Source of the DNA: Bacteroidales bacterium
Lineage (GTDB): Bacteria; Bacteroidota; Bacteroidia; Bacteroidales; UBA932
Assembly (NCBI GenBank): GCA_015060245.1
Contig: SUYU01000004.1
Span: forward strand, 81,658-145,657
Direction of reading: 5' to 3'
DNA: 64,000 bases
Part shown: piece by piece, positions 27,922 to 35,781 of the stretch
Layout of the letters: each line of letters begins with the position of its first letter
Numbering within the stretch: position 1 is the stretch's first letter
Made by a program: the position numbers and the translations under genes
The notes under the pieces: generated by a model
Database searches by the model: none
Told to the model about the DNA's origin: nothing
Seen by the model: the letters and a program-made list of their open reading frames with translations, nothing else

Positions 27922-28908
27922 ATGTATTTTGCTTTAGGTCTGATGTTTGTTGGGATATTTGTGGGACGCTTGTTCTTGAAGGTTGCAAAGATCTCTGTTT
28001 CGGCACTTCTGATGGCCGTGATATGCCTACTGCTCTTTATTTTGGGACTTGAGTTGGGATATAATGACAATCTTATTTCAAAATTTGCATCAATTGGAGC
28101 GGCATCATCCGTTATTGCGCTCTCTGCCATATTTGGAAGTTGTGTGGCCGCCAAGGTGCTGTACAGTTATATTTTGAAGAATCCGTCGGGGGAAAGTGCT
28201 GAATTAGGCTACGGCGGCAAGGTTGATGTTTCTCAAAACAGTACAGTCAGGCAATATGAAAATTCAGATGGGCATAATGGGGGAGGTGCTTGGAGTGGTA
28301 CCATTATGATCATAGGAGCGTTTGCAGCAGGGCTTGTTCTGGCGATGTTTGATCTTATGCCTTACGGCCAGGAACTTGCAGGATGCTCAAAGATTGTTCT
28401 GTACCTTCTAATGTTCCTTGTTGGAATGAACCTTGGGCTTGATCCTGCAATTGTCTCCACTATAAAAGCGCAGCCTAAAAGAGTACTCTTTTTACCCTTT
28501 TTTACAATGCTCGGCACCTTTGCCGGAGCGGTTGCCGCTTATGCTTTCCTTGCCCTTTTGGGCGGTGGAATATCTCTGCTTGACACCCTTTCAGTAAGCA
28601 GCGGATTCGGATACTATTCATTGTCAAGCATATTCCTCAATGAGGCCAGAGGTGCAGAACTCGGCACAATTGCCCTGGCTGCAAACATTATACGCGAACT
28701 GCTTACCATTCTCCTTGCTCCGTATATGGTAAAACTCTTTGGCAAATTTGCTCCCATATCTTCAGGAGGAGCAACCTCTATGGATACAACCCTTCCTATA
28801 ATACAGAAGAGTTGCGGCAACCGGTTTGTGCCTTTGTCAATATATCATGGAATTGTTGTTGACTTTTCGGTGCCGTTTTTCCTTACACTTTTCCTTTCTC
28901 TCCATTAG
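27922..28908 (+). CDS. LysO-family (DUF340) lysine exporter
   Basis: MYFALGLMFVGIFVGRL... and SVSSGFGYYSLSSIFLNEARGAELGTIALAANIIREL, the LysO signature. Confidence 0.88.
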   Translation: MYFALGLMFVGIFVGRLFLKVAKISVSALLMAVICLLLFILGLELGYNDNLISKFASIGAASSVIALSAIFGSCVAAKVLYSYILKNPSGESAELGYGGKVDVSQNSTVRQYENSDGHNGGGAWSGTIMIIGAFAAGLVLAMFDLMPYGQELAGCSKIVLYLLMFLVGMNLGLDPAIVSTIKAQPKRVLFLPFFTMLGTFAGAVAAYAFLALLGGGISLLDTLSVSSGFGYYSLSSIFLNEARGAELGTIALAANIIRELLTILLAPYMVKLFGKFAPISSGGATSMDTTLPIIQKSCGNRFVPLSIYHGIVVDFSVPFFLTLFLSLH

Positions 28909-28919
28909 CGGTGCTGCCG

Positions 28920-29981
28920 TCATTTCTTCCGGCTTATTGCCCTCTGGTATGCCTTGGCATTGCGGTTGTGTTCCAATAGGGTAGAGGCAAACTTGTGGGT
29001 ACCGTCGAGATTGGCGTTTGCGCAGAAATAGAGATAGTTGTGCTTCTCATGGTTGAGTACTGCATCAATTCCCTTTGCGCTCGGTATTGTTATAGGGCCG
29101 GGAGGAAGTCCGGTATGTTTGTATGTATTGTAGGGTGAGTCAACTTTCAGATGTTTGAAAAGTATTCTCCTTATGGTTGGATCATTGAGGGCATATTTTA
29201 CTGTAGGATCGGCCTCGAGTTTCATTCCGCGTTTTAGCCTGTTCACATATACCCCTGCAATTGCAGGAAGTTCAGGACCGTAGTTGCTCTCCTCGCAGAC
29301 TATTGATGCCAAAGTGGAAACCTCCTCTTTGCTGAGTCCAAGTTCATTGGCCTTTGCAGTGCGCTCCTCATTCCAGAACTTTGAGTGCTCCTTTGCCATT
29401 CGCTCTGTAAACTCTTGGGGAGAGACGCTCCAGTAGATTTCGTATGTATCTGGAATGAATATTGAAATGAATGTCTCTTTGGTAAGGCCATATTTTGACC
29501 ATGTCTCAGGGGTGTTGAAACAGGTGATGAAATCGAGCGAATCGGCCATCAGACGCTTGCCCAGGATGGATGCCAACTTCTCTGCACCCCTTATGTTGCC
29601 GCTTAATGTGAGCCTGTATGGTGTCTGCCATCCGTTGCGGAGAGCCCTTGCAATTTCTGTATTGTTTGTGCCGTTTTTGAACACGTATCTTCCAGGCTGG
29701 AGTCTTGTACTGGGATTCTCCTTGGCAAATGCCCTTTCAAATCTCTTTATGTTCAGAAGATGCTTGTCAAGTGTATCCACAAGCGATGCGTAAGAGGTTT
29801 GCGGAGTAATGTAAAGGGTGAATTTCTCTTGAACATTACTCTTGTATCTTGTTGTGTATGCATCATATAAGGCAAATGCCGCAATGCATGCCGCAAACAA
29901 TGCGCCTGCTGTAAACCACTTGACCAACCTTTTTTTGTATTGTTTGCTGTTTCCTTTATGCTCAGACTGTTTCTTCTTCAT
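28920..29981 (-). CDS. mltG: Endolytic transglycosylase MltG
   Basis: LASIVCEESNYGPELPAIAGVYVNRLKRGMKLEADPTVKYAL...YNTYKHTGLPPGPITIPSAKGIDAVLN. Confidence 0.95.
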   Translation of the reverse strand: MKKKQSEHKGNSKQYKKRLVKWFTAGALFAACIAAFALYDAYTTRYKSNVQEKFTLYITPQTSYASLVDTLDKHLLNIKRFERAFAKENPSTRLQPGRYVFKNGTNNTEIARALRNGWQTPYRLTLSGNIRGAEKLASILGKRLMADSLDFITCFNTPETWSKYGLTKETFISIFIPDTYEIYWSVSPQEFTERMAKEHSKFWNEERTAKANELGLSKEEVSTLASIVCEESNYGPELPAIAGVYVNRLKRGMKLEADPTVKYALNDPTIRRILFKHLKVDSPYNTYKHTGLPPGPITIPSAKGIDAVLNHEKHNYLYFCANANLDGTHKFASTLLEHNRNAKAYQRAISRKK

Positions 29982-29986
29982 ACTTA

Positions 29987-30028
29987 CTTACTTCTTACTT
30001 CTTACTTCTTACTTTTTGCTTCTTGCTT
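29987..30028. repeat. Heptanucleotide tandem repeat (minus strand AAGTAAG x4 plus AAGCAAG and AAGCAAA)
   Basis: Minus strand reads AAGCAAG AAGCAAA AAGTAAG AAGTAAG AAGTAAG AAGTAAG TAAGT ATG, ending 5 nt before the mltG ATG. Confidence 0.92.
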
Positions 30029-30115
30029 CATCGCCACCTTTTAGTGGATTCCTGGTTGCTTCTTTCTTTATTCTTGCTCAATCTTCATTCTTGCCAACCA
30101 AATGTATGAATGGCA

Positions 30116-31216
30116 TTACTTCTGGAGGTTCAATATTGTGCCCACCTCTGCTTTAGAACCATATTCCATGTTATTGAGTTCATAAAGTTTGAGCAGTTTA
30201 ATCCCCAATTTTTGTGAAATGCCGTACATGGTATCGCCCTCCTGTACCACATATGCCGATTTTTCGCCTTCATTCCTCTTTGCCTCAAGGTATATTATTG
30301 TTCCCGACGGAATTGGGGCACTCTTTCTCAAATCATTGAATTTCAATAACTCTTTAGTGAAAAGATTATATTCTTTGGCTATTGACTGGTATGTTTCTGT
30401 GCCATTGGCAATGATGTATTGCAGACCATTGTTCGTGAAAATCTGCCTGTCTAGCGTATAATTATATAAAGGACTGCTTTCTACCCATACTGCCGAACCG
30501 GGATCTCCAATCTGGGGAGTTTCTGGGGGCAATATAATGCCAATCTCTGAATTCTTGTCGGCAGATGAAGACTTGCCTGCCCTCTTTTCTGCTTTTCTGG
30601 CTGCCTTTTCTGCCTTGCGGTTAGCCTTGTCTATTTTTGCGCGCTCTTTTCTGAGCCTCTTTGACTCTTTCATTGAAAAGTTTTCACCGTCAAGCCTGTA
30701 GAGTTCATTCTTTTCAATGATATCTATGAGCATTTGTGCATATTGCGGATTGGTTGCATAGCCTGCAGCCTTGAGTCCGTGGGCCCAGGCTTTATAGTCT
30801 GTTCTTTTAAGGTCAAAAAGTGACTGGTATCTTCTGCCGTTGCGCAGAAATTCTGAATGGTCTTTGAAAGAGTCTTCGGCATGGTTGTACTTCCTGAAGC
30901 ACTCGCCGCGCTCATCATCATTATGATAAATCCTTTTGCCCTTCCAGTTATGGCACTTTATGCCAAAGTGGTTGTTGGCCTTTACTGCAAGCCTGGAGTT
31001 GCCGTTTCCGCTCTCAAGGCATGCCTGGGCCATAATTATGCTGGCCGGAATACCATACTGGTTCATTTGCCGTATGGCAATGTGGCTGTATTGTTGAATA
31101 TACTCTTTTCTGGAAATTTCGCGCGCCAATGCCCTTGAACCAAATGGCAGCAGAAGGGTTACAATGTATATGAGTGCAATCCTCAATAAATTTGTTGTGT
31201 TAAAAAAGCATTTCAT
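30116..31216 (-). CDS. Glucosaminidase domain protein with C-terminal LysM repeats
   Basis: GIPASIIMAQACLESGNGNSRLAVKANNHFGIKCHNWKGK, then LysM YVVQEGDTMYGISQKLGIKLLKLYELNNM. Confidence 0.93.
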   Translation of the reverse strand: MKCFFNTTNLLRIALIYIVTLLLPFGSRALAREISRKEYIQQYSHIAIRQMNQYGIPASIIMAQACLESGNGNSRLAVKANNHFGIKCHNWKGKRIYHNDDERGECFRKYNHAEDSFKDHSEFLRNGRRYQSLFDLKRTDYKAWAHGLKAAGYATNPQYAQMLIDIIEKNELYRLDGENFSMKESKRLRKERAKIDKANRKAEKAARKAEKRAGKSSSADKNSEIGIILPPETPQIGDPGSAVWVESSPLYNYTLDRQIFTNNGLQYIIANGTETYQSIAKEYNLFTKELLKFNDLRKSAPIPSGTIIYLEAKRNEGEKSAYVVQEGDTMYGISQKLGIKLLKLYELNNMEYGSKAEVGTILNLQK

Positions 31217-31340
31217 TGCGGTAAACCATCAGCGGCAATTATAAAAATCTGCGCAAAATTACTATTTTTGTATTACCCTTGAAATTAAAGTTATCAACAT
31301 TGGCAAGGGACACATATTTCAGTATAAGGAGGAGTGACAT

Positions 31341-31820
31341 ATGGAAAAAAAAGAACTCAAGATCAACTATACATCCTACAAAAGCATTGATGAATTGCCA
31401 CATGATGAGAGATTGCTCCTCAATAAGGCCATTGAGGCAACTTCCGGCTCATACTCACCGTATTCAGGCTTTTCAGTCGGTGCGGCGGTTGAAATGGCAA
31501 ATGGAGAGATCATTTCTGCTGCAAATCAAGAAAATGCAGCCTATCCAAGCGGAATGTGCGCAGAACGCTCGGCACTCTTTTATGCCCATTCAAAATATCC
31601 TGATCTCCCCGTCAGGGCCATTGCCATAGTTGCATCACACAACGGACAGATTACCCCGCAACCCACATATCCGTGCGGAGCATGTTGCCAGGTGCTCTCT
31701 GAAACTCAATCGCGCAGCGGTTCACCTGTAAAAATAGTCATAGGAAGTGCAACAGGGGCAATTGTACTGGGTTCAGTGTCGGCATTATTGCCTTTTGCCT
31801 TTGACAACTATCCGAAGTAG
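31341..31820 (+). CDS. cdd: Cytidine deaminase
   Basis: YSPYSGFSVGAAVEMANGEIISAANQENAAYPSGMCAERSAL...YPCGACCQVLSE; zinc ligands CAE and PCGAC. Confidence 0.95.
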   Translation: MEKKELKINYTSYKSIDELPHDERLLLNKAIEATSGSYSPYSGFSVGAAVEMANGEIISAANQENAAYPSGMCAERSALFYAHSKYPDLPVRAIAIVASHNGQITPQPTYPCGACCQVLSETQSRSGSPVKIVIGSATGAIVLGSVSALLPFAFDNYPK

Positions 31821-32051
31821 AAATAGGGGTAAAGGATGAGGTGAGTTTGAAAAAGTTGATGAGATTGATTATGCGGGTGAAGAGATTAATGTTAAGGTTG
31901 TTGCCAATGATGGTAGAAGTTGCAATGGCAAGTATTTGTATTTGAGTGCTATGGGAGGCAAAGGGGATGTTTATGTAACCAAGAGTTGAAATTGTGGATT
32001 GCCCCGTATTGCGATTTGGGGAGAGAGTTTCACTTCCGGGTACAAAAAAAA

Positions 32052-32148
32052 GGGTAAGCTGAATATATCGCACCGCTACAACCACATACCCTTGCTGCCT
32101 TCCGGCCCTGGGGGAGTTCTGCAGGAGCTGGTCGTATATGACTTACCC
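32052..32148 (-). ncRNA. ffs: 4.5S RNA, small bacterial signal recognition particle RNA
   Basis: Minus strand contains CCCCCAGGGCCGGAAGGCAGCAAGGGTA, the SRP domain IV tetraloop core. Terminal helix GGGTAAG...CTTACCC delimits the ends, followed by a U tract. Confidence 0.94.
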
Positions 32149-32153
32149 GACTG

Positions 32154-32183
32154 CAAAGGTAAGCAAATTTCCATTAAAAACAA
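32154..32183 (-). promoter_or_regulatory. Sigma-A promoter of ffs
   Basis: Minus strand TTG-N19-TACCTTTG; the predicted TSS falls at the start of the SRP RNA terminal helix. Confidence 0.75.
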
Positions 32184-32238
32184 GTTTGTAAGCGTTAATT
32201 TTGTAAATTTGTAGTTTTCAAACTCTATTCTTGACTGT

Positions 32239-33693
32239 ATGACAAAGGAAAATAAAATTCTATATAATTCACATTCAGAAAAATCGGAGGCCGGTGCAGT
32301 TCCTGCAAAAGATGTTACAGGTGCAAATGAAGGTTTCAAGCCGTTGAAAATTGCAGTAGGACTCTCTGGCGGCGTGGATTCAAGTGTGGCTGCACTGCTG
32401 TTGAAGCAGGCCGGCCATAATGTAGTTGCGCTGTTCATGCAGAACTGGCATGATACAACTGGTACACTTCATGGTGATTGTGAGTGGGAGGAGGACAAGT
32501 TCGTGGCAGAGATGGTTGCAAAGAAGATTGGAATTCCTTTCCATTTTGTGGATTTGAGCGAAACGTACAGGAAAAGGGTTGTGGATTATATGTTCAGCGA
32601 GTATGAGAAGGGGCGTACTCCCAATCCTGATGTGCTGTGCAACAGGGAGATAAAATTTGATGCTTTCCTCCAGTGTGCCCTCGAACTTGGAGTGGATTAC
32701 GTTGCAACCGGACATTACTGCAAGAAGGATGAGTTTGTAAATGAGAATGGTGAGACTATTTACAGGATACTTGCCGGTGACGACAAGAACAAGGATCAGA
32801 GTTATTTCTTGTGCCAACTCTCACAGGAGCAACTCTCAAGGGCCCTATTTCCAATAGGTGACATTGACAAGCCCACCGTTCGCAGATTGGCCAAGGAGGC
32901 CGGTTTGCCAAGTGCAGACAAGAAGGATTCACAGGGAATCTGCTTTGTGGGCAAGGTTGACCTGCCGGTCTTCCTTCAGCAGAAATTAAAACCCAAAGAG
33001 GGTAAAGTTGTGGAGATCTTTGCAACGGAGCAGGAGAGGGAGCCTTACACTGAGGCGGCTCTGAGGCCAGGAGAGACTGTTGCAGAGGCTCTTGCCCGGG
33101 CGCAGAATGTTCAGAACTCCCCAAATGCCTCCAATACCCCAAATGCCCAGAATTACGAGAATCTCCAGAATACCCAAAATGTCGGGATGAGTGACGTTAC
33201 CAAAGGCCATCAAGTGCAGGAGTATACCCACGAAGAACTTGAAGCATTGGCCGCTCCTGTACATTATAAGCCTTCAGATGGAAAGGTCATCGGCAAACAT
33301 ATCGGGGCCCAGTTTTATACAATCGGGCAGCGCAAGGGGTTGAACATTGGCGGTCATAAAGAGTCTATTTTTGTGATTTCTACGGATATAGAAAATAATA
33401 TCATTTATGTGGGCGAAGGTCATTCACATCCTGGACTATACAGGCGCGGACTTAAGATTGCCATGGATGAGGTGCATTGGATAAGGGAAGACCTCAAGAT
33501 GCAGGTAGGGGAGACTCGCCGCTATCTTGTGCGTATCCGCTACCGCCAGCCGTTGCAGGAGGCTACTTTATATCAGTATCCCGACGGATTGTACATTATC
33601 TTTGACAAACCACAAAGAGGAATATCTGCAGGCCAGTTTGCCGCATGGTATACCCGCGGCGAGGAGGAGATGATAGGGTCGGGTGTAATATGA
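32239..33693 (+). CDS. mnmA: tRNA 2-thiouridine(34) synthase MnmA
   Basis: KIAVGLSGGVDSSVAALLLKQAGHNVVALFMQNW, ATGHYCKKDEF, DKKDSQGICFVGKV, GQRKGLNIGGH. The ~35 aa N-terminal extension may mean a downstream start. Confidence 0.95.
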   Translation: MTKENKILYNSHSEKSEAGAVPAKDVTGANEGFKPLKIAVGLSGGVDSSVAALLLKQAGHNVVALFMQNWHDTTGTLHGDCEWEEDKFVAEMVAKKIGIPFHFVDLSETYRKRVVDYMFSEYEKGRTPNPDVLCNREIKFDAFLQCALELGVDYVATGHYCKKDEFVNENGETIYRILAGDDKNKDQSYFLCQLSQEQLSRALFPIGDIDKPTVRRLAKEAGLPSADKKDSQGICFVGKVDLPVFLQQKLKPKEGKVVEIFATEQEREPYTEAALRPGETVAEALARAQNVQNSPNASNTPNAQNYENLQNTQNVGMSDVTKGHQVQEYTHEELEALAAPVHYKPSDGKVIGKHIGAQFYTIGQRKGLNIGGHKESIFVISTDIENNIIYVGEGHSHPGLYRRGLKIAMDEVHWIREDLKMQVGETRRYLVRIRYRQPLQEATLYQYPDGLYIIFDKPQRGISAGQFAAWYTRGEEEMIGSGVI

Positions 33694-33734
33694 TTGTATC
33701 TTCGGGCACTTGTGCCGTTTCTTTGCAATTGTGC

Positions 33735-34529
33735 CTATACTTCAACAGAGAGGCCGTCGTAGGCGGCAAAGACGTTTTCAGGCAGTTCCCCGCTTAACTC
33801 TTCATGTGTGCCTATCTGGTGCGAGAGATGCGTAAGGTAACTGCGCTTTGCTCCGACGCGCGAAATCACATCAAGGGCCTCAGAGAGAGAGAAGTGCGAG
33901 ATATGCGTAGTATGGCGGATGGTGTTTATTACAAAGAGTTCAAGACCTTTGAGTTTGCTGTATTCCGACTCCGGAAGCATGCTTCCATCTGTGAGGTAGG
34001 CAATGTTTCCTATTCTGAAACCGAGTATAGGAAGTTTGTAGTGGAATACCCTTATGGGGGTAACTGTTATTGAGGAGGTAGAGCCGTCGGGAAGAGTCTT
34101 GGTAATTTCAAACGGATTCTCATCAATTGTCCTTAACTCATATTCTGGTACACCAGGGTATTTGAACTCCGCAAATGCGTAGGAATACTCCATTTTAAGG
34201 CTCTGTTGAACACGATTTTCTGCATAAATCGGGAATGCCGCCTTGCGGAAATAGTTGAAGGCGCGTATATCGTCCAGACCTCCGGTATGGTCTTTATGCT
34301 GGTGAGTGAGAAGCACTGCATCTGCATCATGGATCTTCTCCCTCAACATCTGTTGCCTGAAGTCGGGACCGCAATCTATGATAATTCTGAAGCCCTCATG
34401 CTCTATGAGCGCGGAGGTGCGCAGCCTCTTGTCCTTTGGGTCTGCAGATTGGCATACATGACAATCGCACCCTATCATTGGTACTCCCTGAGATGTTCCT
34501 GTGCCTAAAAATGTGATCTTGCTCTTCAT
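33735..34529 (-). CDS. MBL-fold metallo-hydrolase (PhnP-like)
   Basis: ITFLGTGTSQGVPMIGCDCHVCQSADPKDKRLRTSALIE; metal motif LLTHQHKDHTGGLDDIR. Confidence 0.92.
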   Translation of the reverse strand: MKSKITFLGTGTSQGVPMIGCDCHVCQSADPKDKRLRTSALIEHEGFRIIIDCGPDFRQQMLREKIHDADAVLLTHQHKDHTGGLDDIRAFNYFRKAAFPIYAENRVQQSLKMEYSYAFAEFKYPGVPEYELRTIDENPFEITKTLPDGSTSSITVTPIRVFHYKLPILGFRIGNIAYLTDGSMLPESEYSKLKGLELFVINTIRHTTHISHFSLSEALDVISRVGAKRSYLTHLSHQIGTHEELSGELPENVFAAYDGLSVEV

Positions 34530-34618
34530 TCTGCAAAGGTAGAAAATTTTAGTTACCTTTGTCCTTTACATTCTACGGAGCGATAAAGTTTAACAGAGAG
34601 TTTATTTTTTTGTAACAG

Positions 34619-35323
34619 ATGAGCGGTATTCTATATCTTATTCCATCTCCTCTTGGCGACAACGAGCCCAGGGAGGTGATTCCGGCACCGGTTTTTGAAC
34701 TGTTGCCGCATTTGCAGCACTTTGTTGTGGAGGAACTCAGGACTGTAAGACGTTATTTGTCAAGGGCAGGTCTCAAGGGAAAGATTGCCGAACTCAATCT
34801 GTATGAACTCAATGAACATACATTGCAGAAAGATGTTGAGTCATATGTACAGATACTTAAGGAGGGCAATGATATAGGACTCATTTCGGAGGCGGGTTTG
34901 CCTGCTGTTGCTGATCCTGGCGCATTGCTTGTTGAACTTGCCCACAAGAATGATATTGAGGTGAGGCCATTTGTGGGGCCATCTTCGTTGATGCTTGCCC
35001 TTATGGCAAGCGGCCTTAACGGCCAGTGCTTTGCATTTACCGGTTATTTGCCTGTAAAACCCGATGAGAGGAGGGCAAAGATCAAGACCATTGAGAAGGT
35101 CTCAATGCAGTTGAAACAGAGCCAGATAATGATAGAGACACCATACAGGAATGACCAGTTGTTTGCCGACCTGCTTGCTGTATGCGGTGCAAATACCAGA
35201 ATCTGCGTAGCGGCAGAGATTACATTGCCTACGCAGTTCATAAAGACAAAAACTGTCGCCCAATGGAAAAAGAGTCCGGTAACAATAGGAAAACGTCCAT
35301 GTGTATTTGTGCTGCTGGCATAG
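34619..35323 (+). CDS. SAM-dependent methyltransferase (RsmI/tetrapyrrole methylase-like)
   Basis: GILYLIPSPLGDNEPREVIP...DIGLISEAGLPAVADPGALLVELAHKNDIEVRPFVGPSSLMLALMASGLNGQCFAFTGYLP. Confidence 0.88.
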   Translation: MSGILYLIPSPLGDNEPREVIPAPVFELLPHLQHFVVEELRTVRRYLSRAGLKGKIAELNLYELNEHTLQKDVESYVQILKEGNDIGLISEAGLPAVADPGALLVELAHKNDIEVRPFVGPSSLMLALMASGLNGQCFAFTGYLPVKPDERRAKIKTIEKVSMQLKQSQIMIETPYRNDQLFADLLAVCGANTRICVAAEITLPTQFIKTKTVAQWKKSPVTIGKRPCVFVLLA

Positions 35324-35381
35324 TGCATATGGCAATAATGTATATAAGTTGGAATATTTGAGTAGAAAGTGATATATATTT

Positions 35382-35741
35382 ATGAAGAGAATTGGAAGAA
35401 TAGAACTTGTTGATATGGAGTTTTTCTCAAATCATGGTTGTTTTGAAGAGGAGAGGATAATCGGAAACAGGTTTATTGTAAATTGCGCTGTTGAGTATGA
35501 CTGTACAGCCGCTGCCGGAAGTGACAATATAGAGGATGCATTGAACTATCAGTTGCTATATGATATAGTTAAGAGAGAGATGGCCATTCCTTCACATCTG
35601 CTTGAGCATGTTGCCGGAAGAATCCTGGATGCCATCAAGCAGAGATTCCCGTATGTGCTTTATGCAAAGGTATGTGTTGATAAAAACAATCCTCCGCTCG
35701 GCGGCAAGGTGGGTGCATCAAGGGTTGTAATGGAGTTGTAG
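35382..35741 (+). CDS. folB: Dihydroneopterin aldolase
   Basis: GRIELVDMEFFSNHGCFEEERIIGNRFIVNCAVEYD...LEHVAGRILDAIKQRFP...KNNPPLGG. Confidence 0.92.
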   Translation: MKRIGRIELVDMEFFSNHGCFEEERIIGNRFIVNCAVEYDCTAAAGSDNIEDALNYQLLYDIVKREMAIPSHLLEHVAGRILDAIKQRFPYVLYAKVCVDKNNPPLGGKVGASRVVMEL

Positions 35742-35781
35742 AGCAGTGTTTTTACAGGTGACTGGTTTTAAATTTTTAAGT

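Noticed and set aside
31738-32214. Short ORFs 31738..32085 (-) and 31999..32214 (+)
   Set aside because: They run through the 4.5S RNA gene; the RNA signature is decisive.
32986-33264. Minus-strand ORF with ILGILEILVILGIWGIGGIWGVLNIL, a possible small TM protein
   Set aside because: Antisense translation of the Asn-rich low-complexity insert in mnmA; no independent support.
33703-33720. GGCACTTGTGCC stem as a terminator after mnmA
   Set aside because: Only a 5-bp stem with a 2-nt loop and a weak T stretch; not supported well enough to list.
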